Counted from the stretch's first letter, positions 9,740-20,556 are shown. The stretch: DNA of 64,000 nucleotides from Skermanella aerolata KACC 11604 (GCF_000936425.1 NZ_AVFK01000018.1:62001-126000); one strand, 5' to 3'. A program made the numbers and translations. The notes: generated by a model from the letters alone, not told the origin.

Positions 9740-11137
9740 ATGCCGATTGAAATTCTGATGCCGGCGCTGTCGCCGACCATGACCGAAGGCAAGCTTGCCA
9801 AATGGGTCAAACAGGAAGGCGACGACGTCAAATCTGGCGATATCCTCGCCGAGATCGAGACCGACAAGGCGACCATGGAGGTCGAGGCTGTCGATGAAGG
9901 CAAGCTGGGCAAGATCCTGATTGCCGAAGGCACCGAGGGCGTGGCGGTCAATACGCCGATCGCCTTGCTGGTCGGTGAGGACGAAGACGCCGACAAGCTG
10001 GAAACGCCCGAAGTCCAGGACAACACGACCCAGAGCGCCGCTCTCCAGAAGGTCAAAGGCGAGGAAGAGACCAAGCCGACCCTGCCGGTCGAGCCGCCGA
10101 AAGGCACCAAGGCGGCGCCGCCCGCCAGCGACGAGGACAAGTATTTCGACAAGACCGTCAAGCTGACCGTGCGCGAAGCGCTGCGCGACGCGATGGCGGA
10201 AGAGATGCGCCGTGACGACAAGGTCTTCGTCATGGGCGAGGAGGTCGCGGAGTACCAGGGTGCCTACAAGGTGACCCAGGGCCTGCTCCAGGAGTTCGGC
10301 GAGCGCCGCGTCATCGACACTCCGATCACCGAGCACGGCTTCGCGGGTCTCGGCGTCGGCGCCGCCTTCCACGGCCTGAAGCCGGTCGTCGAGTTCATGA
10401 CCTTCAACTTCGCCATGCAGGCGATCGATCACATCATCAACTCCGCCGCCAAGACGCTCTACATGTCCGGCGGCCAGATGGGCTGCCCGATCGTGTTCCG
10501 CGGGCCGAACGGCGCCGCCTCGCGCGTCGCCGCCCAGCACTCGCAGGAATATTCCAGCTGGTACGCTCATGTCCCGGGCCTGAAGGTCGTGGCGCCGTAT
10601 TCCGCGTCCGACGCCAAGGGCCTGCTGAAGTCGGCGATCCGCGATCCCAACCCGGTCGTGTTCCTCGAGCACGAGATCCTCTACGGTCACAGCTTCGACG
10701 TGCCGGAAGATCCCGAATTCATCGTTCCGATCGGTCGCGCTAAGATCATGCGCGCCGGCAAGGACGTGACGATCACGGCGTTCTCGTTCATGGTCGGCCA
10801 GGCCCTGGCCGCCGCCGAGCGGCTGGCCGAGCAGGGGATCGAGGCCGAGGTCATCAACCTCCGCACCATCCGCCCGCTCGACACCGAGACGATCGTCAAC
10901 AGCGTCAAGAAGACCAACCGCCTCGTATCGGTCGAGGAAGGCTGGCCCTTCGCCGGCATCGGCGCCGAAATGTCGGCCCTGATGATGGAACAGGCGTTCG
11001 ATTATCTGGACGCACCGGTCTACCGGGTCCATGGCGCCGACGTGCCGATGCCGTATGCCGCCAACCTGGAAAAGCTCGCTCTACCTCAGCCCGAGGACAT
11101 CGAGAAGGCCGTCAAGGCCGTGCTTTACCGGAGCTGA
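9740..11137 (+). CDS. pdhB: Pyruvate dehydrogenase E1 beta subunit with N-terminal lipoyl domain
   Basis: This is the second half of the E1 decarboxylase, 465 residues. Residues 1 to about 78 form a complete lipoyl domain with the lipoylation motif [11 protein letters not shown] linker of about 60 residues rich in Pro, Ala, Glu and Lys follows, then the transketolase-like E1-beta core ([36 protein letters not shown]) and the C-terminal transketolase domain. A lipoylated E1-beta is a known alphaproteobacterial arrangement. The ATG at 9740 is chosen because GGAGGA lies 7 bases upstream and the protein then begins [14 protein letters not shown], exactly as in the E2 subunit; a longer in-frame start at 9692 lacks support. 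Confidence 0.96.
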   Translation: MPIEILMPALSPTMTEGKLAKWVKQEGDDVKSGDILAEIETDKATMEVEAVDEGKLGKILIAEGTEGVAVNTPIALLVGEDEDADKLETPEVQDNTTQSAALQKVKGEEETKPTLPVEPPKGTKAAPPASDEDKYFDKTVKLTVREALRDAMAEEMRRDDKVFVMGEEVAEYQGAYKVTQGLLQEFGERRVIDTPITEHGFAGLGVGAAFHGLKPVVEFMTFNFAMQAIDHIINSAAKTLYMSGGQMGCPIVFRGPNGAASRVAAQHSQEYSSWYAHVPGLKVVAPYSASDAKGLLKSAIRDPNPVVFLEHEILYGHSFDVPEDPEFIVPIGRAKIMRAGKDVTITAFSFMVGQALAAAERLAEQGIEAEVINLRTIRPLDTETIVNSVKKTNRLVSVEEGWPFAGIGAEMSALMMEQAFDYLDAPVYRVHGADVPMPYAANLEKLALPQPEDIEKAVKAVLYRS

Positions 11138-11152
11138 CGCGACAATCAAGGC

Positions 11153-11180
11153 GGCGCGCCGCTTATAGTGCCGGCGCGCC
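11153..11180 (+). promoter_or_regulatory. GC-rich hairpin in the pdhB-pdhC spacer
   Basis: A perfect 9-bp stem (GGCGCGCCG with CGGCGCGCC) with a 10-base loop occupies most of the short spacer before the pdhC ribosome binding site. It resembles the hairpin in the preceding spacer in composition and position. Confidence 0.45.
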
Positions 11181-11198
11181 ATCGGGGGGACACACCAG

Positions 11199-12614
11199 AT
11201 GCCGATTGAAATCACTATGCCGGCGCTGTCGCCGACAATGACCGAGGGCAACCTCGCGAAGTGGCTGAAGAAGGAAGGCGACGAGGTCAAGTCCGGCGAC
11301 GTCATCGCCGAGATCGAGACCGACAAGGCCACCATGGAAGTCGAAGCGGTCGATGAAGGCACGCTCGGCAAGATCATCGTCCAGGAAGGGACCCAGGGCG
11401 TCGCCGTCAACCAGGTGATCGCCCTCCTCCTGGAAGAGGGCGAGGATGCCTCCGCGCTGGAAGGCGGCGGTGCTGCGAAGCCCGCTCCCCAGCCGGAAGC
11501 CAAGGCCGAAGCCAGCAAGCCCGAAGCAAAGTCGGAGAGCGCCGCCTCGGCTCCCGCTCCCGAAGCGGCTCCGGCTCCCAAGAGCAACGGCGCCCAGGCT
11601 CCGGCCCAGTCTCCCGCCCAGTCCGGCGACCGAATCTTCGCGAGCCCGCTCGCCAAGCGGATGGCCGAGCAGTCCGGCCTGGACCTCTCGCAGATCCAGG
11701 GCAGCGGCCCCAACGGTCGTATCGTCAAGCACGACGTCGAAACCGCCATCTCCGGCGGTACCGCCAAGAAGGGCGCCAAGCCGGCCGCGGCCGAGGGCGC
11801 CAAGACCGAGGCTCCGAAGCCCGCACCCTCGCAGGCGGCCGGACAGGCTGCGGCGCAGTCCCCGGCAGCCGTGCCTTCCGCCCAGAAGCCGGCGGGCGTC
11901 GATGCCAAGGATTTCTCGACCAAGCTGGGCATCAAGTTCCGCGAGATCCCGAATTCGGGCATGCGCAAGGTCATCGCGCGCCGCCTGACGGAAGCCAAGC
12001 AGACCGTTCCGCACTTCTACCTGACCATCGATCTCCAGATCGACCAGCTCCTGAAGACGCGGGCCGAGCTGAACGGCCGTTCGGACGAGTACAAGCTGTC
12101 GGTCAACGACTTCGTGATCCGGGCTACCGCCCTGGCGCTGAAGAAGGTGCCGGCCGCCAACGCCGCCTGGACCGACGACGCGATCCTCCAGTACGAGAAC
12201 GCCGACATCTCGGTCGCCGTCGCTACCCCGACCGGCCTGATCACACCGATCATCAAGGCGGCGGAGACCAAAGGACTGGTCGAAATTTCCAACGCCATGA
12301 AGGATCTGGCCAAGCGCGCCCGCGACGGCAAGCTGAAGCCGGAGGAGTTCCAGGGCGGCACCTTCTCGATCTCCAACCTCGGCATGTTCGGCGTCCGTGA
12401 TTTCGGCGCCATCATCAACCCGCCGCAGGGCTGCATCCTGGCGGTCGGTGCCGGCGAGCAGCGCCCGATCGTCAAGGACGGCGCCTTGGCCGTCGCCACG
12501 GTCATGAGCTGCACGCTGTCGGTCGATCACCGGGTGGTGGACGGCGCGGTCGGCGCCGAATTCCTCGCCGTCTTCAAGAAGCTGATCGAAGATCCGCTGT
12601 CGATGCTGCTCTAA
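11199..12614 (+). CDS. pdhC: Dihydrolipoamide acetyltransferase, E2 of pyruvate dehydrogenase
   Basis: E2 carries acetyl groups on its lipoyl arm, transfers them to coenzyme A and forms the core of the complex. The 471-residue protein has one lipoyl domain (residues 1 to about 78, motif [10 protein letters not shown]) and an Ala/Pro-rich linker. The E3-binding domain, about 145-180, contains [31 protein letters not shown] second linker and the catalytic domain follow, with the active-site motif [14 protein letters not shown]. The lipoyl domain is nearly identical to that of PdhB, which suggests duplication within the operon. ATG 11199 follows GGGGGGA. Confidence 0.97.
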   Translation: MPIEITMPALSPTMTEGNLAKWLKKEGDEVKSGDVIAEIETDKATMEVEAVDEGTLGKIIVQEGTQGVAVNQVIALLLEEGEDASALEGGGAAKPAPQPEAKAEASKPEAKSESAASAPAPEAAPAPKSNGAQAPAQSPAQSGDRIFASPLAKRMAEQSGLDLSQIQGSGPNGRIVKHDVETAISGGTAKKGAKPAAAEGAKTEAPKPAPSQAAGQAAAQSPAAVPSAQKPAGVDAKDFSTKLGIKFREIPNSGMRKVIARRLTEAKQTVPHFYLTIDLQIDQLLKTRAELNGRSDEYKLSVNDFVIRATALALKKVPAANAAWTDDAILQYENADISVAVATPTGLITPIIKAAETKGLVEISNAMKDLAKRARDGKLKPEEFQGGTFSISNLGMFGVRDFGAIINPPQGCILAVGAGEQRPIVKDGALAVATVMSCTLSVDHRVVDGAVGAEFLAVFKKLIEDPLSMLL

Positions 12615-12627
12615 CGGGAGAAAGCCT

Positions 12628-14031
12628 GTGGCTGAAACTCAATTCGACATTATCGTCATCGGCGGCGGTCCCGGCGGCTACGTGGCCGCCATCCGGGCCG
12701 CACAGCTCGGCATGAAGGCCGCCGTCGTCGAGCGCGAGAACCTGGGCGGCATCTGCCTCAACTGGGGCTGCATCCCGACCAAGGCGCTGCTGCGCTCGGC
12801 CGAGGTTTCGCACCTGCTGCACCACCTGGACGACTACGGCTTCTCCGCCAAGGAGGTCAGCTTCGATCTGGCGAAGGTGGTCAAGCGGTCGCGCGGCGTC
12901 GCCTCTCAGCTTTCGGGCGGCGTCAAGCACCTGCTGAAGAAGAACAAGGTCACCGTCATCGACGGCCACGCCACCCTGCTCGGCAAGGGCAGGATCAAGG
13001 TCGAGAAAGACGGCACGACCACGGTCGGCGAGTTCCAGGCGAAGCACATCATCATCGCGACCGGCGCGCGCGCCCGTGAATTCCCCAACATGAAGGCCGA
13101 CGGCAAGCTGGTCTGGACCTATCGCCACGCGATGGTCCCGGAGAGCATGCCGAAGTCGATCCTGGTGATCGGATCCGGCGCCATCGGGATCGAGTTCGCC
13201 AGCTTCTACCTCAACATGGGCGCCAAGGTCACCGTGGCCGAGATGGTCGACCGCATCCTCCCCGCCGAGGATGAGGAGATCAGCGCCATGGCCCGCAAGT
13301 CGTTCGAGAAGCAGGGCATGAAGATCTACACCGGCGCCAAGGTCGGTGAGTTCAAGAAGGGCGCCAACGACGTCACGACGACGATCGAGGCCAACGGCAA
13401 GAGCGAGACGATCACGGTCGATCGCGTCATCCTGGCCGTCGGCATCGTCGGCAACGTCGAGCATATCGGCCTCGAGAACACCAAGGTGAAGACCGAGAAG
13501 TCCCACATCCTGGTCAACGAGTGGCTGGAGACCGACGAGCCCGGCGTCTACGCGATCGGCGACGTGGTCGGCGCTCCCTGGCTGGCCCACAAGGCGAGCC
13601 ACGAAGGCGTCATCTGCGTCGAGCACATTGCCGGCATCAAGGAAGCCCACCCGATCAACGTCAACAACATTCCGGGTTGCACCTACTCGCACCCGCAGGT
13701 TGCCAGCGTCGGTCTGAGCGAGGCTAAGGCGAAGGCCGCCGGCTACGAGGTAAAGGTCGGCCGCTTCCCCTTCATCGGGAACGGCAAGGCCATAGCACTC
13801 GGCGAGCCGGAAGGCATGGTCAAGACGGTGTTCGACGCCAAGACCGGCGAGTTGCTCGGTGCCCACATGATCGGGGCCGAAGTGACGGAGCTGATCCAGG
13901 GTTACGGCATCGCCAAGACCATGGAGACGACGGAAGCGGAACTGATGCACACCATCTTCCCGCACCCGACCTTGTCCGAAATGATGCATGAGTCGGTGCT
14001 GGCCGCCTATGGCCGGGCTATCCATTACTGA
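12628..14031 (+). CDS. lpdA: Dihydrolipoyl dehydrogenase (E3)
   Basis: This FAD enzyme reoxidises dihydrolipoyl groups with NAD+ and completes the pyruvate dehydrogenase complex. The 467-residue protein shows the N-terminal FAD-binding GGGPGGYVAA, the redox-active disulfide in GGICLNWGCIPTK, the NAD-binding GSGAIGIEFASFY, the second FAD motif YAIGDVVG, and the C-terminal dimer-interface HPTLSE with its catalytic histidine. Translation starts at GTG 12628, behind GGGAGAAAG, 13 bases after pdhC, so the genes are co-transcribed. A hairpin that probably ends the operon follows. Confidence 0.97.
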   Translation: MAETQFDIIVIGGGPGGYVAAIRAAQLGMKAAVVERENLGGICLNWGCIPTKALLRSAEVSHLLHHLDDYGFSAKEVSFDLAKVVKRSRGVASQLSGGVKHLLKKNKVTVIDGHATLLGKGRIKVEKDGTTTVGEFQAKHIIIATGARAREFPNMKADGKLVWTYRHAMVPESMPKSILVIGSGAIGIEFASFYLNMGAKVTVAEMVDRILPAEDEEISAMARKSFEKQGMKIYTGAKVGEFKKGANDVTTTIEANGKSETITVDRVILAVGIVGNVEHIGLENTKVKTEKSHILVNEWLETDEPGVYAIGDVVGAPWLAHKASHEGVICVEHIAGIKEAHPINVNNIPGCTYSHPQVASVGLSEAKAKAAGYEVKVGRFPFIGNGKAIALGEPEGMVKTVFDAKTGELLGAHMIGAEVTELIQGYGIAKTMETTEAELMHTIFPHPTLSEMMHESVLAAYGRAIHY

Positions 14032-14062
14032 TAGCCGCTTCCGACTACCGTATCGATGGGAT

Positions 14063-14088
14063 GGGTGCCGCCCGCAAAGGCGGCACCC
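14063..14088 (+). terminator. Terminator-like hairpin of the pdh operon
   Basis: A perfect 10-bp stem (GGGTGCCGCC with GGCGGCACCC) with loop CGCAAA lies 31 bases after the lpdA stop. Only scattered Ts follow. Its position between lpdA and lipA suggests that it ends or attenuates the operon. Confidence 0.6.
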
Positions 14089-14161
14089 GCTTCAAATTGC
14101 ACCTTGATGTCCTCGCCGAAGCGGTACACTTCTGGCACAGGCATATGGAGCTAGATGGATC

Positions 14162-15127
14162 ATGACCGCTTCCCCCCCGATCGACCGCGTCCGCCATCCG
14201 GAAAAGGCCAAGCGGCCCGACAGCCCGGTTCAGCGCAAACCGGACTGGATCAGGGTAAAGGCCCCGGTATCGACGGAATACAATGAGACCCGCAAGCTGA
14301 TGCGGGGCCTCAAGCTGAATACCGTCTGCGAGGAAGCGGCCTGCCCGAACATCGGCGAGTGCTGGAAGAAGAAGCACGCGACCTTCATGATCCTGGGGGC
14401 GGTCTGCACCCGCGCTTGTGCCTTCTGCAACGTCGCGACCGGCCGTCCCGACCTGCTCGACCCGCATGAGCCCGACAACGTCGCCGAAGCGGTCGGTACG
14501 CTGGGCCTGCAGCACGTCGTCATCACGTCGGTCGACCGCGACGACTTGGAAGACGGCGGCGCCGACCACTTCGCCCGTACGATCCGCCGCATCCGCGAAA
14601 CCGCGCCGGCGACCACGATCGAGATCTTGACTCCCGACTTCATGCGGAAGAAGGGCGCCGTCGAGCATGTCGCGGCAGCGCGTCCCGATGTCTTCAATCA
14701 TAACCTGGAAACCGTTCCCCGGCTTTATCCGACGATCCGTCCCGGCGCCCGTTACTTTACCTCCCTCAACCTGTTGTCCCGTGTGAAGGAACAGGAACCC
14801 GGCATCTTCACCAAGTCCGGCATCATGGTCGGCCTGGGTGAAACCAAGGAAGAGGTAATGCAGGTGATGGACGACCTTCGGGCCGCCGACGTGGATTTCC
14901 TGACCATCGGTCAGTATCTCCAGCCAACGCCGAAACACGAGCCGGTCGACCGCTTCGTCACTCCGGACGAGTTCGCCAGCTATGCCGCCATCGCGCGCGG
15001 CAAGGGCTTCCTGATGGTGTCCAGTTCGCCGCTGACCCGCTCGTCCTACCATGCCGGCGACGACTTCCGCCGGATGCGCGATGCCCGTGAAGCGAAGCTG
15101 GCGGGTGCCGCCGTCTCCCAGGACTGA
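14162..15127 (+). CDS. lipA: Lipoyl synthase
   Basis: LipA is a radical-SAM iron-sulfur enzyme that inserts two sulfurs into protein-bound octanoyl groups and so activates the lipoyl domains of the upstream pdh genes. The 321-residue protein has the auxiliary-cluster motif [12 protein letters not shown] and the radical-SAM motif [10 protein letters not shown], followed by [13 protein letters not shown] and the C-terminal [11 protein letters not shown] (the conserved RSSYHA end). Its placement after lpdA makes functional sense. The next gene begins 2 bases after its stop. Confidence 0.98.
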   Translation: MTASPPIDRVRHPEKAKRPDSPVQRKPDWIRVKAPVSTEYNETRKLMRGLKLNTVCEEAACPNIGECWKKKHATFMILGAVCTRACAFCNVATGRPDLLDPHEPDNVAEAVGTLGLQHVVITSVDRDDLEDGGADHFARTIRRIRETAPATTIEILTPDFMRKKGAVEHVAAARPDVFNHNLETVPRLYPTIRPGARYFTSLNLLSRVKEQEPGIFTKSGIMVGLGETKEEVMQVMDDLRAADVDFLTIGQYLQPTPKHEPVDRFVTPDEFASYAAIARGKGFLMVSSSPLTRSSYHAGDDFRRMRDAREAKLAGAAVSQD

Positions 15128-15129
15128 CT

Positions 15130-15609
15130 ATGCCGACACACGCCGAAAAGCGGGTACTGCCCTATACGCCTGAGCAGATGTACGACCTCGTCGCCGATAT
15201 CGAGAAGTACCCAGAGTTCCTGCCCTGGTGTCTGGCGGCGCGTATCCGTAAGCGGGAAGGGAACGTCGTCTACGCGGACCTCATCATCGGCTTCAAGATG
15301 ATCCGCGAACGCTTCACCTCCCGCGTCGAACTGCATCCACCCGACCGCATCAACGTCGCCTATAGCGAAGGCCCGTTCAGCTACCTGAACAATCACTGGA
15401 TCTTCAGTCCTACCGAGACCGGCGGCTGCCTGATCGATTTCTACGTCGATTTCGAGTTCAGGTCGAAGATGCTCCAGAAGATCATCGGCGTGCTGTTTAA
15501 CGAAGCGGTCCGCCGTATGGTGGCAGCGTTCGAAACCCGCGCCCGCCAGCTCTACGGCGACGGCACCGTTCCGGTTGCCACTCCCGACACCACCTCGAAC
15601 CCGGCCTGA
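15130..15609 (+). CDS. RatA/Coq10-like START-domain protein
   Basis: This 159-residue protein has the SRPBCC/START fold of the RatA and Coq10 family. The conserved start reads LPYTPEQMYDLVADIEKYPEFLPWC, and the C-terminal helix reads LFNEAVRRMVAAFETRARQLYG. Family members bind ubiquinone (Coq10) or have been linked to ribosome association (RatA), and alphaproteobacteria commonly encode one next to lipA. Start ATG 15130 nearly touches the lipA stop, so it is in the same transcript. It ends tail-to-tail with cinA 6 bases away. The toxin name in many annotations should not be taken as shown here. Confidence 0.85.
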   Translation: MPTHAEKRVLPYTPEQMYDLVADIEKYPEFLPWCLAARIRKREGNVVYADLIIGFKMIRERFTSRVELHPPDRINVAYSEGPFSYLNNHWIFSPTETGGCLIDFYVDFEFRSKMLQKIIGVLFNEAVRRMVAAFETRARQLYGDGTVPVATPDTTSNPA

Positions 15610-15614
15610 GAGCC

Positions 15615-16112
15615 TCAGAACTTCGTCAGGTTCACGTCCGCCAGCAGTACGAGCGCGAACCTGACCGTCGCCATCCTCACCGCCGAGCGGTCGCCTGGAA
15701 ACACGCACCGCTCGTGCCGGACGCTCCCGCCGCGTCGAGTGATACCGAAATAGACCAGTCCGACGGGCTTGCCCGGCGTTTCGCCGCCGGGGCCGGCGAT
15801 CCCCGTGACGGAGATCGCCACGTCAGCCCGTGAGTGCGCGATCGCGCCGGCGGACATGGCCTCGGCAACCTCGGGGCTGACGGCGCCGACGCGCGCGATC
15901 AGCTCACCTGGAACGCTCAGCAACTCCACCTTCGCCTCGTTCGAATACGTGACGAAGCCGCGCTCGACGACGCTGGAGGAGCCCGCGATCTCGGTCAGGG
16001 CGCTCGCTATCAACCCCCCGGTACAGGATTCCGCGGTCGCCACCTTGCATCCGGCAGCCGAGAATCGTGCAAGCACGTCGCGCGCCTGCTCAAGGACGTC
16101 TTCTGGGAACAT
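15615..16112 (-). CDS. CinA C-terminal domain family protein (nicotinamide-nucleotide amidase)
   Basis: This 165-residue protein consists only of the CinA C-terminal domain, which in characterised members deamidates nicotinamide mononucleotide to nicotinate mononucleotide in pyridine nucleotide salvage. The diagnostic segments are ATAESCTGGLIASALTEIAGSS, VERGFVTYSNEAKVELL and VSVTGIAGPGGETPGKPVGLVYFGI. The N-terminal MoCF-like domain of full-length CinA is absent, which is normal for this subgroup. It sits 40 bases downstream of ispDF on the same strand and is probably co-transcribed. Confidence 0.92.
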   Translation of the reverse strand: MFPEDVLEQARDVLARFSAAGCKVATAESCTGGLIASALTEIAGSSSVVERGFVTYSNEAKVELLSVPGELIARVGAVSPEVAEAMSAGAIAHSRADVAISVTGIAGPGGETPGKPVGLVYFGITRRGGSVRHERCVFPGDRSAVRMATVRFALVLLADVNLTKF

Positions 16113-16152
16113 GGGCGGTTCCTCCTTCAGCTTTGGGCCTAAGCGGAGCTTT

Positions 16153-17331
16153 CTAGCTTGTCGGCAGCCGGATCGTGGCGACGGCCTGCGCCGCGATGCC
16201 TTCCCCGCGTCCGGTGAAGCCCAGCCGCTCCGTTGTCGTCGCCTTCACGCTGACACGGTCCGATGCGAGATTCAGCAGTTCACCCATGCGGGCGACCATG
16301 GCTTCACGGTGAGGACCGATCTTCGGCCTTTCGCAGATCAGCGTCACGTCGACATGGGAGATGACGCCGCCGCGCTCGGCTACCATGCCGACCGCGTGCC
16401 GGAGGAACAAGGCGCTGTCGGCGCCGCGCCATTGCGGATCGCTGGGCGGAAAGTGGCTGCCGATGTCGCCGGCGGCCAGTGCTCCCAAGATGGCGTCGGT
16501 CAGGGCGTGCAGCCCGACATCGGCATCGGAATGGCCGTCCAAGCGCGCCTCGTACGGCACCTTGACGCCGCACAGCACCACATGGTCGCCGGGGGCGAAG
16601 CGGTGGACGTCGAAGCCAAGCCCAGTCCTCACATCCGGCAAGGGGGCGGGTAAGCTAGCGCTCATCGTCAAGGCGGCCCTCGCCATATCGTCCTGATTGG
16701 TCACTTTCAGATTGTCCGTATTGCCATGAACCAGTGCCACCCCAAGCCCCGCGCGCTCGGCCACCGCAGCGTCGTCGGTCAGCTCCGCCCCCGCCAGATC
16801 GCGGTGCGCCTTCAGAATTTCCGGAAACCGGAATCCTTGAGGCGTTTGCGCCCGCCACAGGCCTGCCCGCTCGACCGTGCCGGTGATCATGCCATTAGTG
16901 TCGCCACGCTTCAGCGTATCCGTGACGGGAACCGCCGCGATGGCGGCCGGAACCTCGTCCAGCTTCGTCCGTACCGCATTGATGGTAGCCGCATCGACCA
17001 GCGGCCGGGCGGCGTCATGGATCAGGACGAAATCGGGAACGGGATCGAGCGCCGCCAGCCGCTCCAGCCCCAGGCGAACGGATTCCTGTCGCGTGGCGCC
17101 GCCGGCGACCGGTTCCGGCATCCCAAGCCCCTCCACCGCAGCGTCGTAAAGCTCACGGTGGGCCGGCTGGATCACTACCTGTACGGCATCGACGGCATCG
17201 TGGCGAAGAAATGCGCTGACCGTATGGTGCAGCACGGCGCGGCCCCCCAAATCCTGATACTGTTTGGGGCGGTCTCCGCCAAAGCGCTCGCCGGTGCCGG
17301 CGGCGACGATCAGCGCCACACATGAAGTCAT
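16153..17331 (-). CDS. ispDF: Bifunctional IspD/IspF of the MEP isoprenoid pathway
   Basis: This fused enzyme performs two non-consecutive steps of the methylerythritol phosphate pathway. The IspD part (about 1-228) is a cytidylyltransferase with [19 protein letters not shown] and [11 protein letters not shown]. The IspF part (about 234-392) makes 2-C-methyl-D-erythritol 2,4-cyclodiphosphate and contains GFDVHRF, the metal-binding [17 protein letters not shown] and [19 protein letters not shown]. The intermediate step is carried out by IspE, not seen here. The fusion is a known feature of many alphaproteobacteria. The start ATG (complement of 17329-17331) gives [12 protein letters not shown]. 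It is divergent from the membrane protein gene at 17476. Confidence 0.97.
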   Translation of the reverse strand: MTSCVALIVAAGTGERFGGDRPKQYQDLGGRAVLHHTVSAFLRHDAVDAVQVVIQPAHRELYDAAVEGLGMPEPVAGGATRQESVRLGLERLAALDPVPDFVLIHDAARPLVDAATINAVRTKLDEVPAAIAAVPVTDTLKRGDTNGMITGTVERAGLWRAQTPQGFRFPEILKAHRDLAGAELTDDAAVAERAGLGVALVHGNTDNLKVTNQDDMARAALTMSASLPAPLPDVRTGLGFDVHRFAPGDHVVLCGVKVPYEARLDGHSDADVGLHALTDAILGALAAGDIGSHFPPSDPQWRGADSALFLRHAVGMVAERGGVISHVDVTLICERPKIGPHREAMVARMGELLNLASDRVSVKATTTERLGFTGRGEGIAAQAVATIRLPTS

Positions 17332-17475
17332 AGTCGGTTTCGCACTCTCGATTGTTTACGCCTTGGCCGCTCGGGTCCAGGCGCGATTGAGTCTTGGAAT
17401 GTCCGGTCGTGGAGCCTAGCCTGTCGCGGCCCTGTCGCCAAGCGGCCATCCGTACCGGAAGAAGAACGGAACAGC

Positions 17476-18291
17476 ATGCTGCAAAACGTCCTTTTCAACT
17501 TGTCCGCCCTGATGGCTCTCATACCGGCCACGCTGCTGGCCTATGTCCGTGATGGGTTCCGTCAGGGCAGGGGGCCGGACATGGTCTTCTGGGCCGTTTT
17601 GGCGGTGGCGGCGGCCGGACCTCTGACATGGGCTCTGGTACAGCTGGACGGCACATGGCGTACGGGGATCTCCACTACTCTCTGGGTCAGCATCGCGGCG
17701 TGCATGGTCCTGTTCACCGGCCTATGCCTGACGACACGTTCCGGATGGCGGCTGATGCCGCTGCTGCTGCCCTATCTGCTGCTGGTCGGACTGTTCGCCA
17801 CCGCGACGGCGGAAGCGCGCGACCCGACGCTCAGCCCCACGGCTCCCACCGTCTGGGTCGATGCCCACATCACGGTTTCCGTCACGACCTATGCGCTGCT
17901 GACGCTGGCGGCGGTTTCGGCGCTTGCCGCATTCCTTCAGGAACGCGCACTCAAGGCCAAGCGGCCGACCACCCTGACCCGGATGCTGCCGCCCATGGCC
18001 GACAGTGAGCAGCTTCAGGGCAGGCTGCTGATCGCGTCGGAGATCGTTCTCGGCCTGGGGCTCGTGACCGGGATGTCCGTGCTCTACTTCGAGCAGGGAA
18101 TCCTTTTCCGGATCGACCACAAGACAGTCCTGTCTGTCGCCACCTTCCTGGTCATAGGTGGACTGCTGATTGCCCATGCCGCAACCGGAGTGCGGGGAAG
18201 ACGGGCAGCCCGGCTTGTGCTGCTTGCCTTTCTTTTGCTCACTTTGGGCTATCCTGGCGTAAAATTCGTCACGGACATTTTAGTTTCATGA
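17476..18291 (+). CDS. Cytochrome c assembly-type membrane protein (CcsA/HemX/YpjD-like)
   Basis: This 271-residue inner membrane protein has about eight hydrophobic segments spread over the sequence (for example 4-24, 36-55, 66-84, 91-108, 131-152, 184-205, 215-235 and 245-262). Its length and the stretch VWVDAHITVSVTTYALLTLAAVSALAAFLQERALK resemble the YpjD/HemX branch of the cytochrome-c-assembly protein family. A canonical tryptophan-rich haem motif is not obvious, so a direct role in cytochrome c haem delivery is uncertain. ATG 17476 follows GAAGAAGA-type purines. It is divergent from ispDF and followed by a 120-150 base spacer before dusB. Confidence 0.7.
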   Translation: MLQNVLFNLSALMALIPATLLAYVRDGFRQGRGPDMVFWAVLAVAAAGPLTWALVQLDGTWRTGISTTLWVSIAACMVLFTGLCLTTRSGWRLMPLLLPYLLLVGLFATATAEARDPTLSPTAPTVWVDAHITVSVTTYALLTLAAVSALAAFLQERALKAKRPTTLTRMLPPMADSEQLQGRLLIASEIVLGLGLVTGMSVLYFEQGILFRIDHKTVLSVATFLVIGGLLIAHAATGVRGRRAARLVLLAFLLLTLGYPGVKFVTDILVS

Positions 18292-18442
18292 ATGTATTTA
18301 GTTCAAAATAGTCAAAATCCGCGTATCTGGATGGGGCCGGGCGCGAATTGATAGTTTCATCAGCATTCTTCGCGCTTGCGGTATTTTCGAGTCCCATGAT
18401 AGCTTGCACAAAATGACAGCATTACAGGGAAGTGCCCAAAAC

Positions 18443-19429
18443 ATGGGCATAAACATCGGCTCCATCAGGATCGACGATCCAGTGATCCTCGCCCCCATGT
18501 CGGGCGTCAGCGACATGCCGTTCCGCCGTCTCGTCAAGCGCAGCGGCGCCGGGCTCGTCGTCTCCGAGATGATCGCCAGCCAGGCTATGATCCGCGCCTC
18601 GCGCCAGACCATGAAGATGGCGACCAACTGCGCGGAAGAATTCCCCATGGCGGTCCAGCTCGCCGGCTGCGATCCGGCCTCGATGGCGGAGGCGGCGCGT
18701 CTCAACCAGGACCGGGGCGCCGCCATCATCGACATCAACTTCGGCTGCCCGGTGAAGAAGATCGTCAATGGACAGGCCGGCTCGGCACTCATGCGGGACG
18801 AAGTCCACGCCGCCCGCATTCTGGAGGCTACCGTCAAGGCGGTCGACCTTCCGGTCACGCTGAAGATGCGGCTGGGCTGGGACGACGACAGCCGCAACGC
18901 GCCCAACCTTGCCCGCATTGCACAGGAATGCGGCATCCGCATGGTTACCGTCCATGGCCGGACCCGCTGCCAGTTCTATACCGGGACCGCCGACTGGAAG
19001 GCTATCCGTGCCGTGAAGGAAGCCGTCGCCATTCCCGTGATCGCCAACGGCGACCTCAATACCTTCGAGGACGTCACGCGCTGTCTCGAGGAAAGCGGGG
19101 CCGACGGCGTGATGATCGGACGCGGCACCTACGGGCGTCCCTGGTTCATCGGACAGGTGATCCACTATCTCCGCACCGGCGGGCACCTGCCCGATCCGCG
19201 CCCAGACGAGCAGCTAGCCACGCTGTTGGAACATTACGAGGCCATTCTGGAACATTACGGCATCGACGCAGGCGTCAAGATCGCCCGCAAGCACGTCTCC
19301 TGGTACAGCAAGGGCTTCGCCGGTTCGGCGGAGTTCCGTGCCGATGTCAACCGGGTTTCGGACCCCGCCAGGGTCCGCACCATGATCCGGGACTTCTATT
19401 CACCGGCGATCGACAGGATGGCGGCTTGA
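18443..19429 (+). CDS. dusB: tRNA-dihydrouridine synthase (DusB/NifR3)
   Basis: This flavoenzyme reduces uridines in the D-loop of tRNAs. It was first named NifR3 because it lies upstream of ntrBC in nitrogen-fixing alphaproteobacteria, exactly as here. The protein has [20 protein letters not shown], the catalytic-cysteine motif NFGCPVKKI, the lysine/arginine segments LKMRLGWDD and [12 protein letters not shown], and the C-terminal helical tRNA-binding region. I chose ATG 18443 ([10 protein letters not shown], preceded by CAGGGA); an in-frame ATG at 18413 would add 10 residues. Its stop overlaps the ntrB start by one base (TGATG), indicating translational coupling. Confidence 0.93.
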   Translation: MGINIGSIRIDDPVILAPMSGVSDMPFRRLVKRSGAGLVVSEMIASQAMIRASRQTMKMATNCAEEFPMAVQLAGCDPASMAEAARLNQDRGAAIIDINFGCPVKKIVNGQAGSALMRDEVHAARILEATVKAVDLPVTLKMRLGWDDDSRNAPNLARIAQECGIRMVTVHGRTRCQFYTGTADWKAIRAVKEAVAIPVIANGDLNTFEDVTRCLEESGADGVMIGRGTYGRPWFIGQVIHYLRTGGHLPDPRPDEQLATLLEHYEAILEHYGIDAGVKIARKHVSWYSKGFAGSAEFRADVNRVSDPARVRTMIRDFYSPAIDRMAA

Positions 19430-20556
19430 TGGCGCGCGCAGCTACAGCTTGGCGGAAGACGATGCGGCAGGAAATCGATCCCTCCGGCATCCTCAATGCG
19501 CTGCCCGATCCCGTGCTGGTGATCGGCGGCCGCAACGAAATCCTCTACGTCAATCTGGAGGCTCAGGAGTTCTTCGACTGCGGCGCCGCGGCGCTGATAG
19601 GACTCCCGCTTACGGAACTGCTGCCCGAGGACAGTCCCGTCTACTTCCTGATCGATCAGGCCAGGATCAGCGGCGCCAGCATGTCCGAATACGGCGTCAC
19701 GCTCGATACGCCCAAGATCGGCGTCCACCTCGTCACCGTGCGCGTGGCGCCGCTGGGAGAGCCGGCGGATTGTGTCGTGATGTCGCTGCACGAGAAGTCG
19801 ATCACCCGCAAGATCGACAACCAGCTCACCCACCGCAACGCCGCCCGGTCCGTCACAGCCATGGCCGCAATGCTGGCGCATGAGGTCAAGAACCCGCTCT
19901 CCGGCATCCGCGGCGCCGCCCAGTTGCTGGAACAGAACGCGTCCGAGCCCGACCGGGAGTTGACCCGCCTGATCTGCGACGAATCCGACCGGATCGTCGC
20001 CCTTGTGGACCGGATGGAGGTGTTCTCGGACAAGCGTCCGCCCGACCGGACCGCCGTCAACATCCACAGCGTCCTGGAACATGTCCGCAAGGTAGCCCAG
20101 AGCGGCTTCGCGCGGACGGTCCGCTTCACCGAGCGGTACGATCCGTCGCTGCCGGACGTCTATGGCAACAGGGACCAACTCATCCAGGTTTTCCTCAACC
20201 TGATTAAAAATGCGGCAGAAGCGGTCCCTGAGCAGAGCGGCGAGATAATCTTGACCACCGCCTACCAGCATGGCGTCCGTCTGGCCGTACCGGGAATCGA
20301 GAGCCGTGTACACCTGCCGTTGCTGGTCAGCGTGCAGGACAACGGCAATGGCATACCGGAGGATCTTCGCACCCATCTGTTCGATCCCTTTGTAACGACA
20401 AAGCGGAACGGAACCGGCCTGGGTCTTGCATTGGTTGCGAAACTGATTGGCGACCATGGTGGAGTCATCGACTTCGAGACCCTGCCGCGCCGTACCGTAT
20501 TCAAGGTATCGCTACCGATGTATGCCGATTTTGAACAGTCTCTGGAGCAGTCGTAA
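19429..20556 (+). CDS. ntrB: Nitrogen regulation sensor histidine kinase NtrB
   Basis: NtrB phosphorylates or dephosphorylates NtrC according to the state of the PII protein. The 375-residue soluble protein has an N-terminal PAS domain ([29 protein letters not shown]), the phosphoacceptor H-box [11 protein letters not shown] with His151, the N-box [12 protein letters not shown], and G-boxes [10 protein letters not shown] and [13 protein letters not shown]. No membrane segment is visible, as expected for NtrB. The ATG at 19429 is one base inside the dusB stop, and its own stop overlaps the ntrC start (TAATG), so dusB-ntrB-ntrC form a tight operon. Confidence 0.97.
   Translation: MARAATAWRKTMRQEIDPSGILNALPDPVLVIGGRNEILYVNLEAQEFFDCGAAALIGLPLTELLPEDSPVYFLIDQARISGASMSEYGVTLDTPKIGVHLVTVRVAPLGEPADCVVMSLHEKSITRKIDNQLTHRNAARSVTAMAAMLAHEVKNPLSGIRGAAQLLEQNASEPDRELTRLICDESDRIVALVDRMEVFSDKRPPDRTAVNIHSVLEHVRKVAQSGFARTVRFTERYDPSLPDVYGNRDQLIQVFLNLIKNAAEAVPEQSGEIILTTAYQHGVRLAVPGIESRVHLPLLVSVQDNGNGIPEDLRTHLFDPFVTTKRNGTGLGLALVAKLIGDHGGVIDFETLPRRTVFKVSLPMYADFEQSLEQS

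Noticed and set aside
8674..10233. 519-codon minus-strand ORF opposite pdhA and pdhB
   Set aside because: It spans two genes with perfect sense-strand motifs and has no recognisable protein motif.
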